A program made the position numbers and the translations under genes. The notes under the pieces are model-generated. The model searched no databases and had not been told where the DNA came from. It saw only the letters and a list, made by a program, of their open reading frames with translations. Source: Pseudomonas sp. Irchel 3E20 (GTDB lineage Bacteria > Pseudomonadota > Gammaproteobacteria > Pseudomonadales > Pseudomonadaceae). From it: DNA of 36,436 bases. The number at the start of each line of letters is the position of its first letter. The stretch's first letter is position 1. Shown piece after piece: positions 7,226 to 17,100 of this stretch. The stretch covers positions 1 to 36,436 of the forward strand of contig NZ_FYEE01000020.1 in assembly GCF_900187645.1 (NCBI RefSeq), read 5' to 3'.

Positions 7226-9583
7226 ATGAACGAGTTTCAGCCCGGTTGGTACAAAGTACGGCGCAAGTTGGACGCAATTATCGACTACCGCTATTTCGAC
7301 ACCCCTCAAAGTTACACCGCTCAATGCTGGTTGCAGGCCAATGGCAATCAACGGCTGTGGTGGGATGCCCGGCAGCACCCACCGGCCCGTGCCATGGCGT
7401 GGCAGCCACGTTTCCAACGGGTAGCCGACCCACTGTCGGTTGCCTCCTGGGATGCCTATGCCTGCACCCTGGGCAATTCGCAGATGGAGCCGCCGATTCC
7501 TATCGCTCGTTTGGGGCGCGAACGAACCCCCATGGAAGAAGTAACGCGAGGGATGAAGGCCGATTTCAGCGGAATGGACTGTGTGCAGGAAATCCATGTA
7601 GGGGTGTTTTTTGATGGCACCAATAACAATATGGAGCGCGACAAACCCCACAGCCACTCCAATATCGTCAGCCTGTACGATAGCCACCTCAATGATAAGA
7701 AAAACCACTTCGCTTATTACCTACCTGGTGTTGGTACACCCTTTAAAGAAATTGGCGAGATGGAAGAGTCTTCTTCCGGTAAGAGTTTTGCCTCGGGCGG
7801 GGAAGCAAGAATTCATTGGGCAATGCTTGAACTCTACAACGCTGTTAGTGCTTCCCTGACTAACTACGACCTTATGACAAAAGACGAAATGAAAACCCTG
7901 GTTACCCAGGACCTCAGCACTCACTTTCGTCACGCCACCGAAGAGAAGGAACTACGACGCCTCTTTTACGGTATCAACAGACGGTTGATAAACGCCGTGC
8001 AATACGAGCGACCGCGCATTACCCAAATGCACCTGTCGGTATTCGGCTTCTCCCGTGGCGCCGCCGAGGCGCGGGTGTTTTGCAATTGGGTGCAAAGGTT
8101 CTGCGAAGGGGTGATTGGCGGAGCCAAGGTGAACCTGCGTTTTCTTGGCCTGTTCGACACCGTGGCTTCCGTGGGCCTGGCGGACTCTTCACCGGTGGGG
8201 CGCGGGTTTCTCCATTGGGCCCATAACAACCTGGCCATCGAGGGTGTCGAGAAAGCCGTGCACTACGTGGCCGGCCATGAAATCCGCCGCTCGTTCCCGC
8301 TGTCCACCGTGCGCGATGGCGGCCGTTGGCCGGCCAATACCCGTGAGTTTGTCTACCCCGGCACCCACTCGGATATCGGCGGCGGCTATGGCCCTGGCGA
8401 GCAGGGCAAATCCCTGGGCGGGCGCAGCAGCTTGCTGTCGCAGATCACCTTGAATGATATGTATGAGGAAGCCTTTACCGCGGGTGTTCGATTTATTCAT
8501 CGCCAGAAGATGGCAAACGAAATCAAACGAGACTTCGCCATCGACCCCGCCCTGCACGCCGCGTTCATGGCCTACACCGACTGGACGCTGCATGCCAACG
8601 AGCAACAGGAAAACCTCGCTGGCAGCCGCCGTGGCGTGGTGGAAAGCCGTATGCACACACAGATGCAGCATTACTGGCGCTGGCGGGCGAGCAAGCGCAC
8701 CGAGGCGCAGTTCAAGGCCTTGCACAGTTGGGCCAACGCCACTGCGCAAGACCAGCAGGACCTGTGGGAGTCGGAGCTGGATTGGCGCGCCGATGTGGCG
8801 CAGGCGCGCAAGGCCCATGAGCCCATCGTGGAGCAGCGCTACCAGCACGGTATCGGTTTGACCTCGCGCACGCTGCCCGTGCGGCCCAGCCATACGCAAA
8901 AGGATTTGCTGCGCATGGTCGACGCCACTGCCCCGATTCCGCCCTTGGTGGATGAGTTCTTCGACCGCTACGTGCACGACTCCCACGCCGGTTTCTGGCT
9001 GCTGGGGCCGTTGACCCAGTGGGACAAGTCGGTGTTCGTCAATGAAATCCGCAACAAGAAAGACGCCTTCGACCAGTGGACGGCGCTGTCGCGCAGCCGC
9101 TTGCTCCACGCCCACCACTACACCCGCGTCGCCAGCCAGTACGCCCTCAACCGCTTCGAGCAGCGGGTGTACGACGCCAACAGCCCGAAAGCGGTGCCGG
9201 GTGCCGCGCCGGTGATACCGCTGATGACCGACGCCGATGCCGCCGACCTGCGCGAGAACATGGGGTTTGCCGGTTTGGTGGTGGAGTACGCCATGGGCAG
9301 CGGCACCCGCCGCGAGGCCAATGGCGCGGGGCAGTACCGGCGGGTGTTCGACGAAGACCATGAGGCCTTGGCGCTGATCGATGTTGCCGCGCAGCACCTG
9401 GAGGCGCTGGGCGGCGGCATCCAGGAGCGCGCCAGCCAAGTGGCCGAGGGCGTTGGCGAGCTCAAGGAGCGCGCTGTCGATAGCGTGACGGACCTGCCGG
9501 CCAAAGCCGCCGAGGCGGCACGCAAGCGTGCCATGGACGCGCTGATAAACCGCTTGCCGGGTGGCGTGCCGCCGTTGCGTTGA
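7226..9583 (+). CDS. Tle1-like T6SS lipase effector (DUF2235), copy 2
   Basis: This second 785-residue effector aligns with the copy at 3693 without gaps, at a constant offset of 3533 bases. The same catalytic signature is present: FFDGTNNN, GFSRG (Ser276), LFDTVAS (Asp311) and GTHSDIGGGY (His381). Differences are strongly clustered. The head region (residues 2-60) differs, residues about 152-228 differ at many places (DSHLNDKKN, LELYNAVSASLTNYDLMTKDEMK), and residues about 415-436 differ (FTAGVRFIHRQKMANEIKR). Elsewhere, including the last 340 residues, changes are rare. The start ATG follows TTAGGAG. Whether both copies are toxic and whether they need different immunity proteins cannot be read from sequence. 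Confidence 0.88.
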   Translation: MNEFQPGWYKVRRKLDAIIDYRYFDTPQSYTAQCWLQANGNQRLWWDARQHPPARAMAWQPRFQRVADPLSVASWDAYACTLGNSQMEPPIPIARLGRERTPMEEVTRGMKADFSGMDCVQEIHVGVFFDGTNNNMERDKPHSHSNIVSLYDSHLNDKKNHFAYYLPGVGTPFKEIGEMEESSSGKSFASGGEARIHWAMLELYNAVSASLTNYDLMTKDEMKTLVTQDLSTHFRHATEEKELRRLFYGINRRLINAVQYERPRITQMHLSVFGFSRGAAEARVFCNWVQRFCEGVIGGAKVNLRFLGLFDTVASVGLADSSPVGRGFLHWAHNNLAIEGVEKAVHYVAGHEIRRSFPLSTVRDGGRWPANTREFVYPGTHSDIGGGYGPGEQGKSLGGRSSLLSQITLNDMYEEAFTAGVRFIHRQKMANEIKRDFAIDPALHAAFMAYTDWTLHANEQQENLAGSRRGVVESRMHTQMQHYWRWRASKRTEAQFKALHSWANATAQDQQDLWESELDWRADVAQARKAHEPIVEQRYQHGIGLTSRTLPVRPSHTQKDLLRMVDATAPIPPLVDEFFDRYVHDSHAGFWLLGPLTQWDKSVFVNEIRNKKDAFDQWTALSRSRLLHAHHYTRVASQYALNRFEQRVYDANSPKAVPGAAPVIPLMTDADAADLRENMGFAGLVVEYAMGSGTRREANGAGQYRRVFDEDHEALALIDVAAQHLEALGGGIQERASQVAEGVGELKERAVDSVTDLPAKAAEAARKRAMDALINRLPGGVPPLR

Positions 9584-9672
9584 GGTTGCTGTGTGGTGGT
9601 GAACAGGGCGCGGGTTGGGTGCAGTTAACGTAGACTCGTGCCCCTTCTGTGTTGCCCATTCGAGATGTGTTC

Positions 9673-11031
9673 ATGCAAAGCCCGGCTTCTTCGCGCCCGC
9701 TCTGGCGGATCTATCTGCTGTTCCTTGCGCCCATGGTGTTGTCCAACTTCCTGCAGTCGATGTCGGGCACGGTCAACAGCATTTACATCGGGCAGATGCT
9801 GGGCACTCAGGCGCTGGCGGCGGTGTCGGGCATGTTCCCCATCGTGTTTTTCTTTATCGCCCTGGTCATTGGCCTGGGGGCGGGGGCCGGGGTGTTGATC
9901 GGCCAGGCGTGGGGCGCGCGGGAGGTGCATAAGGTCAAGGCCATTGCCGGCACCACCTTGCTGCTGGGGGCGATGATCGGCCTGGTGGCGGCGGTGGCGG
10001 GCAGTGTGTTTGCGCGCCAGGCGTTGCAGGGCCTGGGCACGCCGGCGGATGTGCTGGATGAGGCGGTGGCTTATGCCCAGGTGATGATGTGGATCATGCC
10101 GCCGCTGCTGGTGTTCGTGCTGTTCACCCAGTTGCTGCGCGGTGTGAGCGATACCGTTTCGCCGCTGTTGGCGTTGTTGGTATCGACCTGTGTGGGCCTG
10201 TTGCTGACGCCGGTGTTGATCCGCGGTTGGCTGGGTTTGCCGCCAATGGGCATCCAGAGCGCGGCGCTGGCCGGGTTGGCCGGCAACCTGGCGGCCATGG
10301 CCCTGTTGGCGTGGCGCCTGAACCGCAAACCCCACCCGCTGGCCCCGGACCGCGAGCTGTTGGCGGCCCTGCGCCTGGACCGCGAGATTCTCGGCAAAGT
10401 GCTGCGCATCGGCCTGCCCACGGGGTTGCAGATGGTGGTGATTTCCCTGTCGGAGCTGGTGATCCTGGCACTGGTCAACCAGCACGGCTCCCAGGCCACG
10501 GCGGCCTATGGCGCGGTGACGCAGATCGTCAACTACGTGCAATTCCCCGCGCTGTCGATTGCTATCACGGCGTCGATCCTCGGCGCCCAGGCCATCGGCG
10601 CCGGGCGCCTGGAGCGCTTGGGGCCGATTTTGCGCACGGGGTTGTTCATCAACGTGTGGCTGACCGGAAGCCTGGTGCTGCTGGGCTATGGGCTGTCCCA
10701 CTGGCTGCTGGGGCTGTTCATCACCGAACCGGCGACCCAGGCCCAGGCCCAGCACCTGCTGCACATCATGCTGTGGAGCATGCTGGTGTTCGGCTTCCAG
10801 TCGGTGATCGGCGGCATCATGCGCGCCAGCGGCACGGTGCTGATGCCGGTGGCCATTTCGGTGTTCTGTATTGTCGGCGTCGAGTTGCCAGTGGCGTACC
10901 TGCTCGACGCCCATTTCGGCCTGCAAGGGGTGTGGATGGCGTTCCCGGTGGCGTACCTGAGCATGCTGGTGTTGCAGACGACTTACTACAAACGGGTTTG
11001 GCGGCACCAGAAGGTGGAGCGCTTGGTGTAG
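9673..11031 (+). CDS. MATE family multidrug/metabolite exporter
   Basis: This is a polytopic inner-membrane protein of 452 residues with about twelve hydrophobic segments in two homologous halves. The opening LAPMVLSNFLQSMSGTVNSIYIGQMLG and the following GLGAGAGVLIGQAWGA are typical of MATE cation-coupled exporters; the second half begins LRIGLPTGLQMVVISLSEL and has VNQHG. I choose the ATG at 9673, which is preceded by GAG; a GTG at 9649 would add eight residues (MLPIRDVF). The substrate cannot be told. It starts 89 bases after the effector array with the same orientation but different base composition, so it is probably an ordinary neighbour and not part of the T6SS island. The gap 9584-9672 shows no terminator. 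Confidence 0.85.
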   Translation: MQSPASSRPLWRIYLLFLAPMVLSNFLQSMSGTVNSIYIGQMLGTQALAAVSGMFPIVFFFIALVIGLGAGAGVLIGQAWGAREVHKVKAIAGTTLLLGAMIGLVAAVAGSVFARQALQGLGTPADVLDEAVAYAQVMMWIMPPLLVFVLFTQLLRGVSDTVSPLLALLVSTCVGLLLTPVLIRGWLGLPPMGIQSAALAGLAGNLAAMALLAWRLNRKPHPLAPDRELLAALRLDREILGKVLRIGLPTGLQMVVISLSELVILALVNQHGSQATAAYGAVTQIVNYVQFPALSIAITASILGAQAIGAGRLERLGPILRTGLFINVWLTGSLVLLGYGLSHWLLGLFITEPATQAQAQHLLHIMLWSMLVFGFQSVIGGIMRASGTVLMPVAISVFCIVGVELPVAYLLDAHFGLQGVWMAFPVAYLSMLVLQTTYYKRVWRHQKVERLV

Positions 11032-11164
11032 GCAGAGCCAGATATCGTTCACGGCGGTGCGTTCGCCCAGCGCATCGCCGGTGTTCAACACGCCACGCCA
11101 CGCCGCTGCTGGGGTAGCATGCGCGCCTCCAATCCACACCCCCGGTTTGCAAGGAACCTGGCAC

Positions 11165-13330
11165 ATGCCGCCACGCCCCCCACTGTCCCTTTCCCTCGCG
11201 CTGCCTCCGTTCACCCTGCACCGCCATTGGCCGGCGCTGGGCTTGAGCGCGGCGCTGGGCTGCGTGCCCCTGGCCCACGGCCAGGACGCCCTTGAACTGC
11301 AAGCCGTGCAGGTCAGTGGCGCCGAGCTCGACGAACTGGACGCGGCCCGCGCGGCGTTGCGCAGTGTGCCCGGGGGTAGCAACCTGGTGGACCTCAAGGA
11401 AGCGGGGGCAGGGCGCCTGGCCAACAACGAAGACCTGTTCAAGTACCAGGCTGGGGTGTACGCCAAGGCAGCCAACAACGAGGGGGCGAAAATCTCCATT
11501 CGCGGCTCCGGCATCAACCGTGGCCCGGGCGCCCACGCCTCGGGGCTCTATGAGATGTTCGATGGCTTGCCGGTGACCGGCCCCGGCGGCACGCCCTACG
11601 AGCTAATGGAGCCGCTGTGGCTGAGCCGGGTCGAGGTGCTGCGCGGCGCCAACGGTTTCGAGCGCGGCGCGTTGGCGCTGGGCGGCGCGGTCAACTACGT
11701 CACCCGCACCGGCTACGACGCGGCCAAGTTGCAACTGCGCTATGAAACCGGCAGCCATGGTTACCGCAAACGCCAGATCAGCTCCGGCCAGGTGCTGGGG
11801 GATTTGGACTATTACCTGAGCCTGACCGACTCGGGCTACGACGGTTACCAGGCCCACAGTGCCGGCAGCAGCCAGGGCGTGGCGGCCAACGTTGGCTACC
11901 GTTTGAACCCGGACCTGGAAACCCGTTTCTACGTGCGTTACCGGGAAACCGAAAACGACACCCCGGGCAAGCTGACCCGCCAGCAGATCGAACACGACCC
12001 GCGCGCCGCCAATGCCCTCAACCTCACCCGGCATTCCGAGCGGCCGCAACCGGGCAGTACCTGGATCGCCAACAAAACCACCTTGCAGATCGATGACGAC
12101 TCCCGTGTCGAGGCGGGGCTGGTCTACCACGACTACCCCATGGACCTGCGCGAAGGCGCCAACCGCTTGAAGGTGGCGTACACCGACATCAGCGGCACCC
12201 TCAACTACCTGCGCCGCGACACCCTGTGGGGCCACGAGAGCAAGACCACCCTGGGCCTGCGCACCACCCAGGCGCTGCCTAATACCGGCGTGTCGGAGTT
12301 CGTGCGCTTGAGCACCGCCGCGTACCCGCTGGGCACCCGCACGCGCAACTACAGCTACCTGGGCTCGGACAGCGTGCTGCACGCCAGCCATGAGCTGGAA
12401 CTGCTGCCCGACCTGTGGCTGACCACCGGGCTGGCGGCGATCTACACCCGGCGCGAAACCGAAGTCACCTACCCCCAGACCCACGACCGGTTGAGCCTGC
12501 ACACCTGGGACTACGCGCCGCGCCTGGGGCTGCGCTACGCCTACAGCGCGGACCTTGAAGTGTTCGCCAACCTCAGCCGCTCCGTGGAGCCGCCGCACCC
12601 CTGGGCGAGTTTGTGGGGGGCGAACAAGTTCTTCCCTGCCAGCAGCGGCCCGGCGAGCGGCCTGCACAGCGGCGGGGTAAAACTGGACAACCAGAGTGCC
12701 ACCACCCTGGAGCTGGGCGGGCGCGGTGACGCCTGGTTCGGCCACTGGGACCTGGCCTGGTATTACGCCCAGGTGCGCAATGAACTGCTGAGCGTGGAAA
12801 CCCAGGCTGCCGTGGGCAATCTGTCAGCGATCATCGCCGAAGCCAACGCCAGCCCCACCGTGCACCAGGGCCTGGAACTGAGCCTCGACAGCCCGCTGTG
12901 GGAGGGCGGCCGTGCGGGCCGGGTGGCGCTGCGCCAGGCCTACACCTACAGCGATTTCCACTACGAGGACGACGAGCGTTTCGGCGACAACGCCCTGGCC
13001 GGGATTCCCAAGCGCTACTACCAGGCCCAGGTGCGCTACAGCCACCCCAGTGGCCTGTACACCGGGTTCAACGCCGAACGGGTGTCGAAAATCGCGGTCG
13101 ACTATGCCAACTCCTTCTACGCCGCGCCCTACACCCTGTTCGGCGCCACCCTGGGCTACGACGCCCCCGGCGGCGCCTGGCAAACCTGGCTCGACCTGCG
13201 CAACCTGGCCAACAAACGCTACGCCAGCACCGTCACGCCGGGCTACGACGACCATGGCAAAGATGCGGCCCGTTCCACTCCCGGCGATGGTTTTGGGGTG
13301 TATGCCGGGGTGTCGTGGAGCCTCAACTGA
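11165..13330 (+). CDS. TonB-dependent outer-membrane receptor
   Basis: This 721-residue protein has a signal peptide ending LAHG, a TonB-box-like segment LQAVQVSG at the mature N terminus and then a plug domain: ANNEDLFKYQAGVYAKAANNEG, ISIRGSGINRGPG, VEVLRGANGFERGALALGGAVNYVTRTG. The remainder is a 22-strand-type barrel with many aromatic strands (LRYETGSHGYRK, YYLSLTDSGYDGY, RLGLRYAYSADLEVFANLSRS). It ends WSLN, not the usual terminal Phe. It most resembles FecA/ferric-chelate type receptors, but the ligand is unknown. The start is the ATG at 11165 with AAGGA upstream at 11149; an in-frame ATG at 11057 would add 36 residues in front of the signal peptide. No convincing Fur box is visible upstream. 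Confidence 0.85.
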   Translation: MPPRPPLSLSLALPPFTLHRHWPALGLSAALGCVPLAHGQDALELQAVQVSGAELDELDAARAALRSVPGGSNLVDLKEAGAGRLANNEDLFKYQAGVYAKAANNEGAKISIRGSGINRGPGAHASGLYEMFDGLPVTGPGGTPYELMEPLWLSRVEVLRGANGFERGALALGGAVNYVTRTGYDAAKLQLRYETGSHGYRKRQISSGQVLGDLDYYLSLTDSGYDGYQAHSAGSSQGVAANVGYRLNPDLETRFYVRYRETENDTPGKLTRQQIEHDPRAANALNLTRHSERPQPGSTWIANKTTLQIDDDSRVEAGLVYHDYPMDLREGANRLKVAYTDISGTLNYLRRDTLWGHESKTTLGLRTTQALPNTGVSEFVRLSTAAYPLGTRTRNYSYLGSDSVLHASHELELLPDLWLTTGLAAIYTRRETEVTYPQTHDRLSLHTWDYAPRLGLRYAYSADLEVFANLSRSVEPPHPWASLWGANKFFPASSGPASGLHSGGVKLDNQSATTLELGGRGDAWFGHWDLAWYYAQVRNELLSVETQAAVGNLSAIIAEANASPTVHQGLELSLDSPLWEGGRAGRVALRQAYTYSDFHYEDDERFGDNALAGIPKRYYQAQVRYSHPSGLYTGFNAERVSKIAVDYANSFYAAPYTLFGATLGYDAPGGAWQTWLDLRNLANKRYASTVTPGYDDHGKDAARSTPGDGFGVYAGVSWSLN

Positions 13331-13653
13331 CGCGGGGCTGCACCCCCCAATCCCCTGTGGGAGCAACTGTTTTACCCCTACCATTCGTCACCGCCGTGCA
13401 GTGCCGCCATCGCGAGCAGGCTCGCTCCCACAGAGGAAAAACCAGCCTCACCCACGCAACAGTTCAACTGTGTGGGCTTGCCCGCGAGGGCCGGGGTCTG
13501 AGCCGTGCCGCTCTGTTCGCCAGCATGCCCACAGGGCGATGTGCAGCGTCAGTTTGAGACGCCGTTGGCATCCGCGCGAAAAAAACACCGAGGGCCTCCA
13601 GCCTGGGGCGGTATCTGTCGATAACTTCCTTGCATACAGCAGGAGTTTTCGAC
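13331..13653 (+). other. Intergenic region with REP sequences and pilin-like gene leader
   Basis: No gene is supported here. Apart from the REP element at 13366-13432 there is a second half-element (tgtgggcttgcccgcgag) near 13470. The last 60 bases hold the leader of the next gene with AGGAG at 13641-13645. No clear sigma-70 promoter stands out. Confidence 0.6.
13366..13432. repeat. REP-type element pair
   Basis: A partial tgtgggagca unit at 13366 faces an inverted gccgccatcgcgagcaggc / tcgctcccaca unit at 13403-13432. Such extragenic palindromes are typical of fluorescent Pseudomonas and lie here 3' of the TonB receptor gene. Confidence 0.75.
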
Positions 13654-14037
13654 ATGAGCACTCAGCGTTTATCTGTCGGCTTTAGCTTACTTTTTGCCCT
13701 GTCAGGTGGGCCTTGCCTGGCGGCCGCTCAGGTGGGGCAGGGGGTTGTTCAGTTCCAGGGCAGTGTCGTCGAGCAGGGCTGCAACCCCCGTGTGCAGGGG
13801 CGTGTGAGTTTTGAACTGACCCACTGCACGGTGCCGGCGCAACGCAACAACGTCAGCGCCAGCCAGGTCTTACCCAAAGCGTCGGCCAGCAGCGCCAGGC
13901 CTGCCCCGGTAGCGGTCAAGCTGATTGCCCAGAACAACCGGGCAGGGCGCTATTACGACCAGCGCTACACCTTGGTTGACCTTGCGGGCAAACCGCTGGT
14001 GTCCGGGGCCTATGTGATTACCTTGACGGCGCCTTGA
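13654..14037 (+). CDS. Small secreted type 1 pilin-like protein
   Basis: This 127-residue protein has a signal peptide (MSTQRLSVGFSLLFALSGGP, cleavage probably after CLAAA). The mature part begins QVGQGVVQFQGSVVEQGCNP and has FELTHC about 15 residues later, so two cysteines (about 43 and 58) are placed as in type 1 fimbrial subunits, which make a disulphide near the N terminus. The C-terminal part (YYDQRYTLVD, YVITLTAP) resembles the last strands of the pilin fold. There is no usher or chaperone gene nearby, so it is an orphan and might be a free secreted protein. The start ATG at 13654 has AGGAG nine bases upstream; an ATG at 13630 would add eight residues before the signal. Confidence 0.75.
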   Translation: MSTQRLSVGFSLLFALSGGPCLAAAQVGQGVVQFQGSVVEQGCNPRVQGRVSFELTHCTVPAQRNNVSASQVLPKASASSARPAPVAVKLIAQNNRAGRYYDQRYTLVDLAGKPLVSGAYVITLTAP

Positions 14038-14197
14038 CCGCTGCGCGGGCCCAGCCCTTAGCGGCAGGTGGAAAGGGCTGTAGGTCGTTGCCGATTGTGC
14101 CGGCGGAATGGGCGATGGCGGTGCCGCGTGTATTTATTTAGCGGATGAGGCGGCGCGGGCGGGCCTAGGTTCGGGTTTTGTTCAGGAACCTCACGCC

Positions 14198-17100
14198 ATG
14201 ACCCACCACCAGCGCCCCTACGATCAGCTCGCCGTGTCCCGGGTGTACCTACAGACCGTTTTCGCCGACCGCCCCCATCTGGAGCAGGTTGCCAATAGCC
14301 TGATCCAACAGGCACTCGATGAGCGCTTTGCCGGCCAGGGGCTGCGCGCCTTTGCCTTAGGGATCGGCGAGCCCGTCGAGCTGGTGGCCGAGGGTGCGCC
14401 GACGACCTACCGGCACGTAACCTCTGTCGCCGATGCCCTGATCGGTCGCCTCATGCACGGCTCGGCCATCAATTACAACCCCACTCGCCAGGTGCCGTTG
14501 CGCCTGGGCGGTGGCGCTGTGGTGCGTCTTATCGCGGGGCCGTCGGTCGATGATCTGGAGCAGATGATTAACCATCTGGCGCCACTGTTGCTCGAAGCCT
14601 TCCAGGATGCACTCGCCGCTTACTGGAGCGCAAAACCGTTGCAGGATCCCCTGTCGACACGCTGGCGGATCGTCTCCAATCAAATGCGCCTGTGCCTGAG
14701 CCAGGCTCCTCAAAACCCACCGCTCGCCTCCCTTGAGGAGAAGCAGGTGCTGAGCGAGCTGTACCCGCTCAAGGCCGATCGTGACAAAGCGGTGGGGGCG
14801 GGCCGGTTTCGGGTTTCTTTGGTGTATGCCGTCAGTGGCGGTGACGTGGGGGAATGGCTGCCACTGCTGGTGCTCCAGCGCCAGTGGGCGAGCCGCCGTG
14901 CCACCTACGTCTATAGCCCGGGGCAGAGCGTGCTGGCCCTCGATACGCTGGATGACCTGGGGCCGCTGTTGCCGCGTTATTTGAGCCGCCACAGGTCGGG
15001 TCAGGCCATTCAATGGACACTGCACGAACCCGACGGCGACGTGTTCGATCAACTGGCCCTGTGCATCCTGGAAAAACAGCTGCGCGACCTCGCTGCGGTG
15101 CGCTGGTCGACGTTCCCCTCGGTGGCCTATTACAAGCATCTGTTGAGTAGCCTGACGGCTCCCCACGCCTGGTTCGGGGCCCCTACCAGCCTGGCCGAGG
15201 AGGCCTTGCCACTGTGGTTGCAAACCGCTGCGGCCGCGACACGGCTGCGTTACAGCCAGCAGTTGGACGACCTGGCCGGGGTGCAACTGGAGGCGGCGGG
15301 TGCCGATTACCTGCAAGGGCTGGATCCGATCCTTGCCTATACCCGCAAGGCACTGCAGGCGCAGATGGCATTGGACTACCCCCAGGAAGTGATGATTGAC
15401 CCGGATCATTACGCCCTGGCGTTCACCCGCACCCAGGGTGGGACGGTCGGCTGGACGCAAACCACGCAACGCACCTTGACCCAGTGGGCGCTGGACAATC
15501 CCTTTGTGCAGCCCTACGCCCGTGTCGAACTCATCAATCTGGCGGAGCCCGGCTATGCCCCTGATTGGTGGCTGAAGGTGCCTTATCTGCAGGCCTTGAT
15601 CGAGCGGGTCGACATTGGCAAGCAATACCCGGCCATGCTGGAGCGCAAGCTCTTGGGCGATGACGTCGAAGCCGCGCGCCGCCGCGGTTTGTTTTGTGCC
15701 CAGGTGCGGGTGCAACTGCCGTTGCTGGCCCTGGAGCACGTGATCCGCCGCCAGCACGGGTTCACGGACGAAGGCTTGGCCCTCGTGCGGCAAGCCGTGG
15801 CGGTCGATCCGGGCGCGGGCCAGGTCAATGGCCAGAAGATCGTGGTGCGGCCCCTGGCATTTCTCACCCATGCGGGGGGCAAGGCCCATGTGGCGCGCAA
15901 TATGTTTGTAATCGGGGCCAGCGATGTGGCGACCAGCGTTCATGTGCTCTATCGCCCCGGCGGGCCGCAGTTGCTGGAACAGTTCCCCACCCGCCAAGCG
16001 GTGCTCGATAGCGTCGCGCGCACGGGGACGGCCCTGAACCGCGCCGTGCTAGACAGCCTGGACGAACCGGCCCGGGCCCTGTTCGGTAATGGCGGCTTTT
16101 TGAGCCCCCACGAGCAGCGCTTTCTCCAGGGCGATGAATACGGGCCCTCCCGCGCATCGTCTCCCGCACTGCTCAGTGACGAGCCGGTGGCGGGGGACTT
16201 CTTGCTGCGCGTGTTTCAGGACAACGCCCAGGCATTGGTGGCGCAGGCTAAGCGCCAAGCCGTATCCACCGAGGCGCAGCGCTGGAGGGCGTTTGAGAAC
16301 GACCTGTGGCAACTGTTCGACGTGGTGTTGCCCTTGTTGCGCGGCCCGCTCAGCGCCGCAGGTTGGCTGCTGCAAATGATGCAAGGCTCCCAGGTGTTGG
16401 TGGCGTTGCAGCGCAATGGGGACCAAGCGACCAGGGCGCGGGCCACGGCGCAGTTCATTTCCACGCTGAGTGCCTTGTTATTGCACCCCGTTGCATCGCT
16501 CGACCAGCGTCTCAGGTTGCCGCAGGGGCACCCCGTCAGCGTCCCGGCGGCACTTGAGCAGGTCGGCGACCAGCTCTTGACCAAGGCAGCCCCCCAGGAT
16601 ATCTGCCCGCTGTACACACCCTCCTGGGGCAGCGCCACCCAGGCTCTGGCGCCGGCGATGCAAGCCGAACTGGAGACCTTCAAATGGCGTGCGCAAAATG
16701 CCCATCCGTCCCAGCCGTGGCCGGCCAAGCCCGAGTTTGCCCAGACCGAGGGCGCGACCAAGGGTTTGTATCGGGTGTTCATCGGCCCTCAGCGTTTTCA
16801 CCTGCATGCCTACTTGGAGGGCGGCCTGTACCCGGTGCGCGATGTACAAGAGGGCACGCGAGTGGTCGATCTTGCGCAACCCTCGCGCTTGGGGCCTTGG
16901 ATCAAGAGCGATGGCCAGGGCAACTGGTCGTTCGACTTCGGCCTGCGCTTGCGCGGTGGTATGCCGAGGAAAAAAAACATGCCCACCCGCGCCGATTTCC
17001 AACGCCGCAACCTCGAACTGGCGCAGCAGCATGCCAACGCGGTTGCGCAGATGCTCAAGGTCGAAGAAAAGCTAGCGGCCGTTCTGGCTCTGTACCAGCG

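Larger units (their letters stand above)
3693..9583 (+). repeat. Large direct repeat: two effector genes, offset 3533 bases
   Basis: Bases 3693-6050 and 7226-9583 are direct copies. Long tracts show no visible difference, for example about 5400-5810 against 8933-9343. Homologous recombination between them would delete or duplicate 3533 bases, including the two lipoproteins at 6198-7201. The smaller lipoprotein genes add further direct repeats of about 500 bases. Confidence 0.9.

Noticed and set aside
4656..9439. Long minus-strand open frames opposite both effectors (up to 487 codons)
   Set aside because: They are repeats of each other because the effectors are repeats, have low-complexity content (many His, Gly, Val, Arg) and no start signals. 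They follow from high GC at third codon positions.
11038..11160. Possible minus-strand peptide (LNTGDALGERTAVNDIWLCL) before the TonB receptor, perhaps a gene remnant
   Set aside because: Too short, with no start signal and no recognisable family; likely chance.
9625..11517. 630-codon minus-strand frame opposite the MATE gene
   Set aside because: It is dominated by His, Gln and Arg and has no coherent domain; the plus strand has a clear membrane protein.
14357..15997. 546-codon minus-strand frame opposite the large toxin-like gene
   Set aside because: The composition is that of an antisense shadow, and the plus-strand frame is continuous over 4.6 kb.
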